From: Butyrivibrio sp.
Lineage (GTDB): Bacteria > Bacillota > Clostridia > Lachnospirales > Lachnospiraceae
NCBI GenBank assembly: GCA_017470505.1
Contig: JAFUYO010000015.1
Coordinates: 152,940-216,939, forward strand
DNA length: 64,000 bases
Direction of reading: 5' to 3'
Under the pieces are notes generated by a model that made no database searches, was not told the origin of the DNA, and worked only from the letters and a program-made list of their open reading frames with translations. The translations under genes and the position numbers were made by a program. Each line of letters starts with the position of its first letter. Positions within the stretch are counted from its first letter, which is position 1. Shown in pieces: positions 26,256 through 34,733 of the stretch.

Positions 26256-26624
26256 TCAATATATGTATTCAAACGCGTTCTTTATCCAATCAAATGTATA
26301 TATACTGTCTGTTTGGGAAATTGCGACAACATCGTATCTGACCGGAAGGTCTATAGACTTATACTTAGAATATAAATAGAATTCAGAAACTTTGCAAATC
26401 TTTCTCTGCTTGTTTATTCCAACTGCATCCTCGCCGGATCCGAACCTGTCTCCCGAGCGGTACTTGACTTCAATAAAACACAGGTATTTTCCATCCCGGG
26501 CAATTATATCAATCTCACCGCTTTTGCATCTGTAATTCCGCTCTATTATCTTTGCTCCGTTCTGCGCAAGGAACTCGCAGGCACGGCTCTCAAGCACTCC
26601 CCCCAGAACTCTCTTGTTCAACAT
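26256..26624 (-). CDS. yraN: YraN/UPF0102 endonuclease-fold protein
   Basis: 122 residues of the UPF0102 family, which has an Archaeal Holliday-junction-resolvase-like nuclease fold. The catalytic-type pattern is visible: E-RNYRCKSGEIDIIARDG with the ExD acidic residues, and CFIEVKYRSGDRFG with the E-x-K motif. The biological role is unsettled. ATG 26624 follows GGGGAGG with 4 bases. It sits after the FlhB-like gene and before pgeF. In many Firmicutes it also closes the rplS-rbgA-rnhB cluster. Confidence 0.9.
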   Translation of the reverse strand: MLNKRVLGGVLESRACEFLAQNGAKIIERNYRCKSGEIDIIARDGKYLCFIEVKYRSGDRFGSGEDAVGINKQRKICKVSEFYLYSKYKSIDLPVRYDVVAISQTDSIYTFDWIKNAFEYIY

Positions 26625-26715
26625 ATTTCCTCCCCTGGTTATTATCTTCGCGAATTATCCTTGGCCTTGATTTATCCATCGGTAAAAGGTCTATAAATTG
26701 TGTCCAGCCCATTTT

Positions 26716-27003
26716 TTATCGTTGTTTGGCTTTAATCTTGTCCATAGCATCCACGAATACCAGTATCTCAGCGACAACCTCGTACAGCTCAGGCGGGATC
26801 ATCTTTCCGATCTCAAGGCGCGATAAGGTATCTGCCAGCTTGTCATCCTCGTGGACAGGGATTTTGTTCTCCCTGGCCTCCTCGATGATCCTCTCTGCCA
26901 GTGCACCTTTTCCTGATGCTATGACCTTGGGCGCTCCGTCCTCATTCGGGTCGTACCCGAGAGCGACCGCGGTTTTTATCTTTTCTTTTTTGTTTTCAGC
27001 CAT
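26716..27003 (-). CDS. ylqH: FlhB C-terminal-domain-like protein (YlqH type)
   Basis: 95 residues resembling only the cytosolic C-terminal domain of the flagellar export switch protein FlhB (AVALGYDPNEDGAPKVIASGKGALAERIIEEARENKIPVHED..LADTL). The membrane part is absent and the NPTH self-cleavage motif is replaced by GYDPNED. Such stand-alone proteins (B. subtilis YlqH) have no proven role. It directly follows the FliK-like gene (5 bp), echoing the FliK-FlhB partnership in hook-length switching. About 90 bp downstream to yraN holds no evident feature. Confidence 0.9.
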   Translation of the reverse strand: MAENKKEKIKTAVALGYDPNEDGAPKVIASGKGALAERIIEEARENKIPVHEDDKLADTLSRLEIGKMIPPELYEVVAEILVFVDAMDKIKAKQR

Positions 27004-27008
27004 ATTTA

Positions 27009-28844
27009 TTACGCCCTGGCATCAAAAGAATTTACGCTCATGACAGGTGTCCTTGCAACATCCAGCATCTCGTCCACAGCTGCATCCTGGCTGTCCTTAT
27101 CATCGTGAAGCGCCATCCTGACATTCATTGTATAGCCGCGCTTTTCAAGCCGCTCATTCAGAATATGGATATTTTCATTTATGAGATCAAGAACGCTTTC
27201 ATCCGCCACATAGAAATTGGTCGAAACCCTGTTGTCCTTCATCTTGACATAGCAGTCAAGGGGGCCTAAGTTTTCCATGTCCAGGTGAAGAACCGCACTT
27301 ACCGAGCCGTCCTCGCTGACCTTTTTGTGCTTGTTTTTGTACACAAAAAGATCTCCGTGCACATTCTGCCCTGTCATCTGGAGAGGCAGCTGAATATACT
27401 GGAACATCTGATTGAGCTGGTTCATGAAATCGAGATTGTTCTGAAGATTATTCGCCGTCTGGGACAGCTTATTTTCTGCTCCCAGGTTCTGAGTTATCGC
27501 ATTTGTCAGTTCTTTTATCTGACTTCCAAGCCTCTGATAGAGATTATCTATGTTTTCCTTCTTTTCGACGTCTGTGGGCTTTAAAAGCCACTGTGAAGTG
27601 ATGTTGTCCTTGAGGAGCTTGTTGTAGTCATCGCTTGCAAAGAGTTTTTTCCAGGAGGCGCTCTCCTGCAGGTTATTTAGATCCGAGCTCTCAAAAGCAC
27701 CTGCCAGCTCTTTTAGGAGGTTCTTCTGCGCACTCTCCAGAGCTTTTCCGGCAGCCTTTGCGGCATCACTCTCTTCGCCGGCACTTAAATTTGCCGCCTT
27801 CTGCGCTGAGACATAGTTATCTATACTTTCCTCTGATATACCAAGGCTTTTTGCCGTCTCAATGAAGCTGTCAGATAGGACATTTAAAGATCCTGCAGAA
27901 GCCTTTGGAGTTTGCGGATCTGAAGACGACTGTACGCCCGCTTCGCCGTTAAGAGCCTTAGCGCTATCAGGAGCCTGCTCGGTCTGCAAGGCGCCCTCCC
28001 CCGCGGGGGTCTGACCTGTAGCTGCATTCTGCTGCAGATCTCCTTCCTTGAGAGGCGCAATATTTGCATTCTGCTGCAGATCTCCTTCCTTGAGAGGCGT
28101 AATATCTGCATTCTGTTGCAAATCGCCTTCAAGGTGCGCTGCCACCTCCGTTCCCGGCTCCGGACCCTCTGAAAAGAGCTTGAGGACAGAGCCGTACAGG
28201 TTCAGAGCTGCCTTTGTGTTTCCGCTCTCTGAAAGAGCATTAAAAGCCTCCGGAAGCTCCGCCATTATGTCTTCCATTGCGGAGGTTACCTGGTGCTCAT
28301 AGTTTTTGTAGCTCTCAAACTGGGAGATATTGGTATTGTTGATCGGTATGTTAAGACTCTTCATCTCCACCATGGTGGCGATCGAAGAATTTGGAAAAGC
28401 TGAAAGGTTTTTGCTCATCTGCGTGAGGGCATCTTTCCCTATGGGAAGAGAGGCCTCCATCATGCTCTTTACCATATTTACAGTGTCATTGTTTATTGGA
28501 ATGCCTGCTGCTGTAAGGGCCCGCAGGGTTGTCTGATCAACTGACGTGTTCTCATAAAGCGGCGTTATAGAAACCAAAGAGCCGCCGCTCTTGACGGCAA
28601 AATTCAAGGTCTGACCCTCCCTGAGCCCCATTCCGTCCTGAAGCTTTGCAGAGATGACCGAATCGCCGACACTTAAGTTTGCAATCTTTCCTCCCTCTGT
28701 ATCGGTGATCGACACAACTGTCCCCTGTATCGTAGAGCCGTTTTTCAGTTCTGCACCTGTGCTCTTTATTACGGAAGCATCGCGGGCAGTGCCTGCGTCA
28801 GTCACAAGGGGCTTATTGGGTTGTGTTAAACCTTGGATATTCAT
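27009..28844 (-). CDS. FliK-like (flagellar hook-length control C-terminal domain) protein
   Basis: 611 residues in the position of B. subtilis ylqG. The N-terminal part (about 30-100) is an S1/OB-like beta segment (TIQGTVVSITDTEGG). A helical middle follows, then a low-complexity stretch with tandem 14-residue repeats of the EGDLQQN type (about 240-275). The C-terminal region (about 500-600), with LDMENLGPLDCYVKMKDNRVSTNFYVADESVLDLI and LNERLEKRGYTMNVRM, resembles the FliK C-terminal domain. No signal peptide. The start overlaps the rnhB stop (ATGA). With the FlhB-like protein next to it, a substrate-length or secretion-switch-like pair is possible, but no flagellar genes are present in the window. 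Confidence 0.8.
   Translation of the reverse strand: MNIQGLTQPNKPLVTDAGTARDASVIKSTGAELKNGSTIQGTVVSITDTEGGKIANLSVGDSVISAKLQDGMGLREGQTLNFAVKSGGSLVSITPLYENTSVDQTTLRALTAAGIPINNDTVNMVKSMMEASLPIGKDALTQMSKNLSAFPNSSIATMVEMKSLNIPINNTNISQFESYKNYEHQVTSAMEDIMAELPEAFNALSESGNTKAALNLYGSVLKLFSEGPEPGTEVAAHLEGDLQQNADITPLKEGDLQQNANIAPLKEGDLQQNAATGQTPAGEGALQTEQAPDSAKALNGEAGVQSSSDPQTPKASAGSLNVLSDSFIETAKSLGISEESIDNYVSAQKAANLSAGEESDAAKAAGKALESAQKNLLKELAGAFESSDLNNLQESASWKKLFASDDYNKLLKDNITSQWLLKPTDVEKKENIDNLYQRLGSQIKELTNAITQNLGAENKLSQTANNLQNNLDFMNQLNQMFQYIQLPLQMTGQNVHGDLFVYKNKHKKVSEDGSVSAVLHLDMENLGPLDCYVKMKDNRVSTNFYVADESVLDLINENIHILNERLEKRGYTMNVRMALHDDKDSQDAAVDEMLDVARTPVMSVNSFDARA
28029..28133. repeat. 42-bp tandem repeats inside the FliK-like gene
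   Basis: Two nearly identical 42-bp units (28029-28070 and 28071-28112) and a degraded third (from 28113) encode the repeated EGDLQQNA-type peptide. In frame, so copy-number change would alter only linker length. Confidence 0.85.
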
Positions 28845-29602
28845 ATAAAGTTCCCTATAAACGATCTTCTGTGTATCTCACACGGTCCGCATTTTCTGAT
28901 GGCTTCGATGTGAGCTTCGCTCCCGTATCCCTTGTTTTTATCAAAGCTGTACTCGGGATATTTGGAAGAGAGCTCCTTCATGACTCTGTCCCTGGTGACC
29001 TTTGCAACTATGCTGGCAGCTGCAATGGATGCGCTCTTTGCATCGCCCTTTATGATCGATATCTGCTTGAACTCTTCAAGCTGCGGTATATGAACAGCAT
29101 CTATCAAAAGAGCTCCGGGCTTTACCGAAAGATTTTTTACCGCCTCTGTCATGGCTTCGTAAGTCGCCTGCAGAATATTTATCTCGTCAATCCTTGTGTG
29201 GGATACGCTTCCGATGCCGACAGCAACAGCTCTGTCCATGATAATATCATAGAGCTCTTCTCTCTTTTTTTCGGATAATTTCTTGGAATCATTTAGATAT
29301 AACAGCTTTTCATCTGCCGGCAAGATAACGGCAGCTGCATAGACGGGACCTGCAAGAGGTCCTCTCCCGACTTCATCGATGCCGCACAGAAAACCATATT
29401 CCAAGTACTGCTCCTCGAACCTGTACATCTCTTTTGTGCGGGCTTTTTCTGCTCTCAGATCTTCTGTTTTTTTGATAGCGGAAAGCACTAGCTTTTTTAC
29501 CCCGGCTCTCTCATCAGCATCATATGCTCTGATAAATGATAAAAGCTCGTCCTCACTGCCTCTCCCTGCGAGCTTATTTTTGATGTCAGCAACAGATTCC
29601 AT
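28841..29602 (-). CDS. rnhB: ribonuclease HII
   Basis: Removes ribonucleotides from DNA and RNA-DNA hybrids. 253 residues. Active-site motif GIDEVGRGPLAGPVYAAAVIL carries the first Asp-Glu pair; NDSKKLSEKKREEL and LLIDAVHIP carry further acidic positions, and KVTRDRVM follows. An N-terminal extension of about 70 residues is typical of the Firmicutes form. ATG 29602 was chosen because GGGGGAG lies 8 bases upstream; it overlaps the signal peptidase stop by one base (TGATG). It overlaps the FliK-like gene downstream by 4 bp. Confidence 0.95.
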   Translation of the reverse strand: MESVADIKNKLAGRGSEDELLSFIRAYDADERAGVKKLVLSAIKKTEDLRAEKARTKEMYRFEEQYLEYGFLCGIDEVGRGPLAGPVYAAAVILPADEKLLYLNDSKKLSEKKREELYDIIMDRAVAVGIGSVSHTRIDEINILQATYEAMTEAVKNLSVKPGALLIDAVHIPQLEEFKQISIIKGDAKSASIAAASIVAKVTRDRVMKELSSKYPEYSFDKNKGYGSEAHIEAIRKCGPCEIHRRSFIGNFI

Positions 29603-30135
29603 CAATTTACTCCCCCGAACTTTGAAAAAGGATAAACGCGCAAAAAAGCCTTGCCTAAAATGTCCTTTTTGTGAATGTTGCCGACAGACGTATCTCTGCT
29701 GTCCATGCTGTTGTTGCGGTTATCTCCCATGACGAAGTACTCGTCTTCACCCAAATAGATGTCAGTTGCGGCCCTGTAGGGATTTTCAATAACCTCAGCT
29801 CCGTAATTCTCATCGAGCACCTCCCCGTTTATGTAGATGTGACCGTCGTAATCAATCCTGACCGTCTCACCGGGAAGCCCTATGATGCGCTTTATGAAAT
29901 ACTCATTGTTTCCGTACTGGTAGGGGAAGATGATGATCTCGAACCTCTTGGGCTCTCTGAACCTGTACGAGAGCTTGTCCACCAAAACCGAGTCTCCGTC
30001 CTGCAGAGTGTGCTCCATGGACTGCCCCGAAACAACCGTCCTCTGCGCCACAAAGGTGATAAAGAGATACGTCAGTGCGAAGACAACTACGAGGTAGATG
30101 ACAGTATGTAATACTTCCTTCAATGCTTCTTTCAT
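29602..30135 (-). CDS. lepB: signal peptidase I
   Basis: 177 residues. Membrane-anchored serine protease that removes signal peptides from secreted proteins. One N-terminal membrane helix (about 8-28), catalytic Ser in SGQSMEHTLQDGD and Lys in KRIIGLPGETVRI, and the GDNRNNSMDSRD box. ATG 30135 follows GAGGAG. A second, different signal peptidase lies two genes upstream at 31107-31703; only about a third of residues look shared, so they are old paralogs. Confidence 0.94.
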   Translation of the reverse strand: MKEALKEVLHTVIYLVVVFALTYLFITFVAQRTVVSGQSMEHTLQDGDSVLVDKLSYRFREPKRFEIIIFPYQYGNNEYFIKRIIGLPGETVRIDYDGHIYINGEVLDENYGAEVIENPYRAATDIYLGEDEYFVMGDNRNNSMDSRDTSVGNIHKKDILGKAFLRVYPFSKFGGVN

Positions 30136-30153
30136 AACTAACTCCTCAAATTT

Positions 30154-31032
30154 TCAGGACTTTGGTCTTTCTAAAGAGATGCGCCCCATTCTCCCGTTCC
30201 TGAAATCATCCAGGATAAGAGCTGCAGCCCTGTCCATATCAGGTTCTGCTCCCTGCTTTATGAGTTTCCTTGTATCTGCCACAGCCGACAACACACTGCT
30301 TAAATATGTTGCCCCCTCCAGACCCCTGTACTTATCAATGAGCTCATCATCAATATTATACTTCTCTTTGATAATTCCGGGATAGTACTCGTCCAAAAGT
30401 TTTATCAACTCACCGCACAGCTCTGTGATGTCCAGGTTGTCATCGTTCATGGAGCCTATGAGAGCCAGGTGCAGCCCTGTAGTTTCATCCTCAAATTTCG
30501 GCCAGAGTATACCCGGCGTATCAAGAAGCTGCATGTTCTTTCCGAGAGAAATCCACTGCTTTCCCTTTGTAACTCCGGGCTTGTTGCCTGTCTTTGCCGA
30601 GGCGCGCCCTGCGAGCTTATTTATGAGGGTAGACTTTCCGACATTGGGGATACCGGCGACCATCGCCCTTATGGGTCTTCCTACGATGCCCCTCTTTTTG
30701 TCCCTCTCCGTTTTTTCAGCGCAGGCATTCTGCACAAGGTCTTTTACCTTTCCCGCTTCGCCTCCGGTCCTGGAATTTAACTCAATAACTAAAGAGCCCT
30801 CTTTTTCGTAGAAGCTCTTCCACATATTCGTCACCGAGGGATCCGCCAGATCGGCCTTATTCAGGATTATCAGCCTGTACTTGTTCTTTCCCAGTTCATC
30901 TATGTCCGGGTTTCTGCCTGATGCGGGTATTCTGGCGTCAGTCAGTTCAATTATTATGTCTATCAGTTTGATGTTCTCCTGCATCATTCTGATAGCCTTG
31001 GTCATATGCCCGGGGTACCACTGCAAATTCAT
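30154..31032 (-). CDS. rbgA: ribosome biogenesis GTPase RbgA (YlqF)
   Basis: 292 residues. A circularly permuted GTPase for late 50S assembly: the G4 motif (LNKADLAD) comes first, then G1 (GIPNVGKSTLIN) and G3 (LDTPG), followed by the C-terminal ANTAR-like helical domain. The N-terminal MNLQWYPGHMTKA is the family hallmark. The ribosome binding site is weak (GGTTGGTGA). It keeps the conserved link to rplS upstream and rnhB downstream. Confidence 0.95.
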   Translation of the reverse strand: MNLQWYPGHMTKAIRMMQENIKLIDIIIELTDARIPASGRNPDIDELGKNKYRLIILNKADLADPSVTNMWKSFYEKEGSLVIELNSRTGGEAGKVKDLVQNACAEKTERDKKRGIVGRPIRAMVAGIPNVGKSTLINKLAGRASAKTGNKPGVTKGKQWISLGKNMQLLDTPGILWPKFEDETTGLHLALIGSMNDDNLDITELCGELIKLLDEYYPGIIKEKYNIDDELIDKYRGLEGATYLSSVLSAVADTRKLIKQGAEPDMDRAAALILDDFRNGRMGRISLERPKS

Positions 31033-31106
31033 ATTATCACCAACCTGTAAATATTAAGCCTGTCGAACGCATTTAAAAATGCTGATGCCGCGCGAACTGT
31101 CCTTCC

Positions 31107-31703
31107 TCAGTACGTGTTAAGCACAGGTCCTGTTTCATGTCCCTCGCCTCCAAACACAAACCACGCCCTGCCGATTATCATATTGCTCCCGACAACGCCT
31201 ATATTGGCGCTTCTGGAGTCCTCGCTGCTGTTTCTGTTATCTCCAAGTACAAAATACTCGCCGCTGCCAAGCCTTATCTTGTTTGAGGCGATACCTGCAT
31301 CCTCTATCTTGTCAAAATCCACCCTTGACTCCTCCGGAACGTCATTGATATAGAGAGTTCCGTCGACAATCTGAACAGTATCGCCGCTCTGGGCTACAAT
31401 GCGCTTTACATAGTAGTGTGAATTGACATTTCCGTTTGGCAGAAATACAATTATGTCTCCCCTTACAGGACTGAATATCTTAGACAGAATCCGGTCCACA
31501 AGAACACTGTCCCCGTTAAAGAGCTGCTCCTCCATGGACTCGCCGATGACTGAGACCTTCATTCCGAAGGCGAACATCAAAAATCCGGCTGTCACGACAG
31601 CGATGACAGTTACAATAACCCAGCTTAAGATCTCTCTTATGAGTCTGGGCGTTATGATTTTTTTCTTTTGATGAAAGGTTAATGTATTCTTCCTTGATCT
31701 CAT
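31107..31703 (-). CDS. lepB: signal peptidase I (second copy)
   Basis: About 198 residues. Cytosolic basic start, one membrane helix (about 25-50), catalytic Ser in IGESMEEQLFNGDSVLVD, Lys in YYVKRIVAQSGDTV, and GDNRNSSEDSRSANIG. ATG 31703 has no good ribosome binding site and the upstream TTG at 31730 lies in the rplS terminator, so translation may be weak or the true start unclear. It lies between rplS and rbgA. The extended loop TLYINDVPEESRVDFDKIEDAGI distinguishes it from the other copy. Confidence 0.92.
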   Translation of the reverse strand: MRSRKNTLTFHQKKKIITPRLIREILSWVIVTVIAVVTAGFLMFAFGMKVSVIGESMEEQLFNGDSVLVDRILSKIFSPVRGDIIVFLPNGNVNSHYYVKRIVAQSGDTVQIVDGTLYINDVPEESRVDFDKIEDAGIASNKIRLGSGEYFVLGDNRNSSEDSRSANIGVVGSNMIIGRAWFVFGGEGHETGPVLNTY

Positions 31704-31720
31704 ACTTTTAAAACATTGAC

Positions 31721-31755
31721 AAAAAGGCAATTACCGCTGAGGTAACTGCCTTTTT
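31721..31755 (-). terminator. terminator after rplS
   Basis: On minus, AAAAAGGCAGTTACC / GGTAATTGCCTTTTT with a 5-base loop, directly after rplS and before the signal peptidase start, which it may partly shield from read-through. Confidence 0.88.
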
Positions 31756-31764
31756 AATAACACT

Positions 31765-32115
31765 TTATCTGGTAACAAGCTCCTTAACCTTAGCCTTCTT
31801 ACCTGTAAGTCCCTTAAGGTAGTTCAGCTTAGCTCTTCTTACCTTACCTCTTCTGACAACCTCAACCTTCTCAACGATAGGTGAGTGAAGGGGCCATGTC
31901 TTCTCAACTCCAACACCGTAAGACTCTTTTCTTACTGTGAAAGTTGTGCGGTTGCTGCCGCCCTGGATCTTCTTAACAGTTCCCTCGAAAACCTGGACTC
32001 TCTCACGGTTTCCTTCTTTGATCTTGGCGTGTACCCTTACAGTGTCTCCTGTGTTGAATACAGGCGCATTGGCGTTCAGCTGCTCTTTCTCGAGCTCTTC
32101 AATAATTGTACTCAT
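31765..32115 (-). CDS. rplS: 50S ribosomal protein L19
   Basis: 116 residues, typical bL19: [28 protein letters not shown], then [21 protein letters not shown] and the basic [27 protein letters not shown] tail. It contacts 16S and 23S rRNA at the subunit interface. It has its own promoter about 70 bp upstream; in relatives it follows trmD, but here the nucleoside-salvage genes lie between. GGAGA precedes ATG 32115. Confidence 0.97.
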   Translation of the reverse strand: MSTIIEELEKEQLNANAPVFNTGDTVRVHAKIKEGNRERVQVFEGTVKKIQGGSNRTTFTVRKESYGVGVEKTWPLHSPIVEKVEVVRRGKVRRAKLNYLKGLTGKKAKVKELVTR

Positions 32116-32192
32116 TTCTGTCTCCTATTCTAATGGACGTTCTTAACACAACTCCTGTGACAGAGGACCGTCTGATTATCACAACGCACTCT

Positions 32193-32221
32193 AGTTTATC
32201 ACAAAGACTGGTGCGCGTCAA
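32193..32221 (-). promoter_or_regulatory. rplS promoter
   Basis: On minus TTGACG (32216-32221), 17 bp, TAAACT (32193-32198), overlapping the last bases of cdd. It gives a leader of about 70 nt; an autoregulatory L19 leader is possible but I could not confirm a conserved fold. Confidence 0.75.
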
Positions 32222-32637
32222 GACAAAAGATCTGATGGTCCGAACCTCTCAGGCAGTATCTCGGGAAGCGTATATACCTTGTACTCATCCTCTGACTTCG
32301 CCATGATTATCTTGAAATCGTCGTGGCAGAACTCGCTCATGACCTGCCTGCATACTCCGCAGGGCGAACAGTATAAAAGCTCATCTGCCCCTTCAGGTCC
32401 CCCGACAACGGCGATTGCAGCAAAATCTTTGACTCCCTCGCTGACCGCCTTGAAAAAAGCCGTTCTCTCGGCACAGTTTGAAGGAGTGAGCGCCGCGTTC
32501 TCAATATTGCATCCCGTGAACACCCTGCCGTCCGCAGAAAGAAGTGCCGCGCCGACATTGAAGTGTGTGTAAGGGGTGTAACTCATCTTTCTCATAGAGA
32601 GCGCATATTTTATAAGTTCCTGATAATTTATTTCCAT
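32218..32637 (-). CDS. cdd: cytidine deaminase
   Basis: 139 residues. Converts cytidine and deoxycytidine to uridine and deoxyuridine. Zinc ligands Cys55, Cys90 and Cys93 and catalytic Glu57 are in NCAERTA and CSPCGVC; the substrate segment FNVGAALL and TGCNIENA is intact. Last gene of the nucleoside import and salvage unit: it feeds imported cytidine into the uridine phosphorylase encoded at the other end of the unit. Confidence 0.95.
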   Translation of the reverse strand: MEINYQELIKYALSMRKMSYTPYTHFNVGAALLSADGRVFTGCNIENAALTPSNCAERTAFFKAVSEGVKDFAAIAVVGGPEGADELLYCSPCGVCRQVMSEFCHDDFKIIMAKSEDEYKVYTLPEILPERFGPSDLLS

Positions 32638-32658
32638 ATAACAGTCTCGCTTCTATTT

Positions 32659-33600
32659 TTATCTTGATCCCTTGTCATAAGGGATACCCTCTGCCTTGGG
32701 TGCCCTCGAATTGGAGGATGTAAAGGCAAGGACGATGAGGGAAATGATGTATGGCATCATGTTGTAAACAGATCCCGGAATATTCAGGGCTGCAAGGAAA
32801 TCAAAGCCCGAATAGACATTTGAAAGAGCTCTGAAGAAGCCGAATAAAAGTGCTGCAAGTCCGATGTTGAGCGGCTTCCACTGACCAAAGATCATAACGG
32901 CCAGTGCCAGGAAACCAAAGCCCGCAACTCCAACCTCGAACTTCCACTCGCTGACTCCGGCAGTGATGTAGACGATCCCTCCTATTCCGCCGAGCATACC
33001 GGAAATCAGTACGCCTGCCCATCTCATTGTGTAGACATTGATGCCGACACTGTCAGCAGCCTGGGGATGCTCACCGCAGGCCATGAGACGAAGTCCGAAC
33101 CTGGTCTTGTAGAGTACAACATATGCCATGATAAGCGCAAGCAGGGCTACCAGCATGAACCAGTTGAACTGAAAGGACCCGATATTCATGACAAGTGCCT
33201 TCTTGGTGTTCACGTACTGCACCGTCGAGGATACGTTGTCAGGGTTCTCCGCCATATTTATGGACTTGACAATAACAGTTGCTGCAGCTGCAGCGAGCAT
33301 GTTGAGCGCTGTTCCGACAAGAGTCTGGTCAGCTTTTAAGTTGATGCAGGCAAAAGCCAGAAGAACCGAATATAGCACGCCGCAGATCGTGGATGCTATT
33401 ATAACTGCCAAAACAATCAGAAAGGCCGGCGCATCAGACGATAAGTACTTGAGCGTAAGCGCACCGCCGAGGGCACCTATTACCATTATTCCCTCAAGTC
33501 CCAGGTTGATGACACCTGAGTGCTCTGAAAAGCATCCGCCCAAAGCGACAAGAATAAGAACCGAAGCAAATAAAAGTGTGTATTGAAGAAGCAGTACCAT
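32659..33600 (-). CDS. nupQ: nucleoside ABC importer permease (NupQ-like)
   Basis: 313 residues, BPD_transp_2 family with about 9 membrane helices and the GLNLGLEGIMVIGA-like start (SGVINLGLEGIMVIGALGGAL) typical of the BmpA/Nup and ribose-type permeases. It forms the transmembrane pair with the gene just upstream, whose stop overlaps this start by one base (TAATG). A C-terminal cytoplasmic tail (SSNSRAPKAEGIPYDKGSR) ends the protein. Substrate (purine or pyrimidine nucleosides) is inferred from the context. Confidence 0.92.
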   Translation of the reverse strand: MVLLLQYTLLFASVLILVALGGCFSEHSGVINLGLEGIMVIGALGGALTLKYLSSDAPAFLIVLAVIIASTICGVLYSVLLAFACINLKADQTLVGTALNMLAAAAATVIVKSINMAENPDNVSSTVQYVNTKKALVMNIGSFQFNWFMLVALLALIMAYVVLYKTRFGLRLMACGEHPQAADSVGINVYTMRWAGVLISGMLGGIGGIVYITAGVSEWKFEVGVAGFGFLALAVMIFGQWKPLNIGLAALLFGFFRALSNVYSGFDFLAALNIPGSVYNMMPYIISLIVLAFTSSNSRAPKAEGIPYDKGSR

Positions 33601-34733
33601 TATTTCTTACCTCCTTCCTCTTTTTCCTTTTCTTTAAGCTTCCGAAGATATCCGTTTAAATAGAGCTTAAAGAACAGCACAAATCCGCACAGATAGATGA
33701 TGATCGCAGATATGAAATCCGATATCTGTGAGGGATAGATATTCTTGTCCAGATATGATCCGCCACTTGTTATGTGCTGAATGAAGTATGAGGCAAATAT
33801 TGTTCCGATGGGGTCAAGACCTCCCAGGAATGAAGCGGCGATTCCGTTGAAGCCCATGCTTGGAACGGATGACTGCGTCACTGACCACTGCTCGTATCCT
33901 GTTAGGAACAAAAATGCTGCTCCAAGTCCTGCCAGTGCACCGCCGATAAAAAGAGTTATGATGACGTTTCTCTTCTCCTTCATTCCGCTGTACCTGGCTG
34001 CGTCCTTGGCCATACCTGTCGCCTTTATCTCATATCCAAAGACGGTCTTACTCAGAACGACCTTGAGCAGTATCGCGATGAGGATAGCGAGGGGAATAGC
34101 TATTGTCACATATTTATTATTTGAAAAGAGCTTCTCCATTCCAAGTGAAGGAAGGATAGCTGAAGGGTTCACGCTTGCAACCGAAACCGTGTAGGGTGAA
34201 GCCGTCTCTTTTACTCCTGAGAGAAGCATATTGACTGAGTAGAGCCCTATCCAGTTGAGCATGATACCTGAAATAACTTCATTTACATTGAGGTAGGACT
34301 TCAAAAATCCTACTATAATTCCGAACAGTCCGCCCGCAACAAAAGCCGCAAGAAGACATATAATCCAGGGAAGTCCCAGCTTGAGCGCACAGAAAAGTGC
34401 AGCCCCCGCACCTGCAACATACTGCCCTGCAGCTCCGATGTTAAACAGGCCCGCCTGATAGCAGAACTGGATTGAAAGCGCACACATAAGAAGTGGTGCC
34501 GCCTTGACCAGAGTGTTGCCGAGATACTTCATCGCAGCCGCCTTGGTCGGGTAGGTGAAATAATTCTTGAGGATTGTTATTATCGCTTCTGTTGCGCCCT
34601 TTGGCTCAATTATGAGAAGAGCTATGTAGCCCAGAAGAAGGCCGAGCACGATACACAGAAGGGCTGCCAGTATTGACTGGACAGCGGGCTTTGAAAGAAA
34701 GCTTTCTTTAGCTTTGGTTTTGTTTGAAGCCAT
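33600..34733 (-). CDS. nupP: nucleoside ABC importer permease (NupP-like)
   Basis: 377 residues with about 10 membrane helices and a charged N-terminus. FNIGAAGQYVAGAGAA and the GFNGIAASFLGGLDP segment are hallmarks of the first permease of BMP-type nucleoside importers. A Lys/Glu-rich C-terminal tail (LRKLKEKEKEEGGKK) faces the cytosol. The start overlaps the ATPase stop by one base (TAATG) and its stop overlaps the next permease, so the three are translationally coupled. Confidence 0.92.
   Translation of the reverse strand: MASNKTKAKESFLSKPAVQSILAALLCIVLGLLLGYIALLIIEPKGATEAIITILKNYFTYPTKAAAMKYLGNTLVKAAPLLMCALSIQFCYQAGLFNIGAAGQYVAGAGAALFCALKLGLPWIICLLAAFVAGGLFGIIVGFLKSYLNVNEVISGIMLNWIGLYSVNMLLSGVKETASPYTVSVASVNPSAILPSLGMEKLFSNNKYVTIAIPLAILIAILLKVVLSKTVFGYEIKATGMAKDAARYSGMKEKRNVIITLFIGGALAGLGAAFLFLTGYEQWSVTQSSVPSMGFNGIAASFLGGLDPIGTIFASYFIQHITSGGSYLDKNIYPSQISDFISAIIIYLCGFVLFFKLYLNGYLRKLKEKEKEEGGKK

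Noticed and set aside
32116-32190. L19 leader RNA
   Set aside because: The leader has the right length and position, but I could not recognise the conserved fold by eye.
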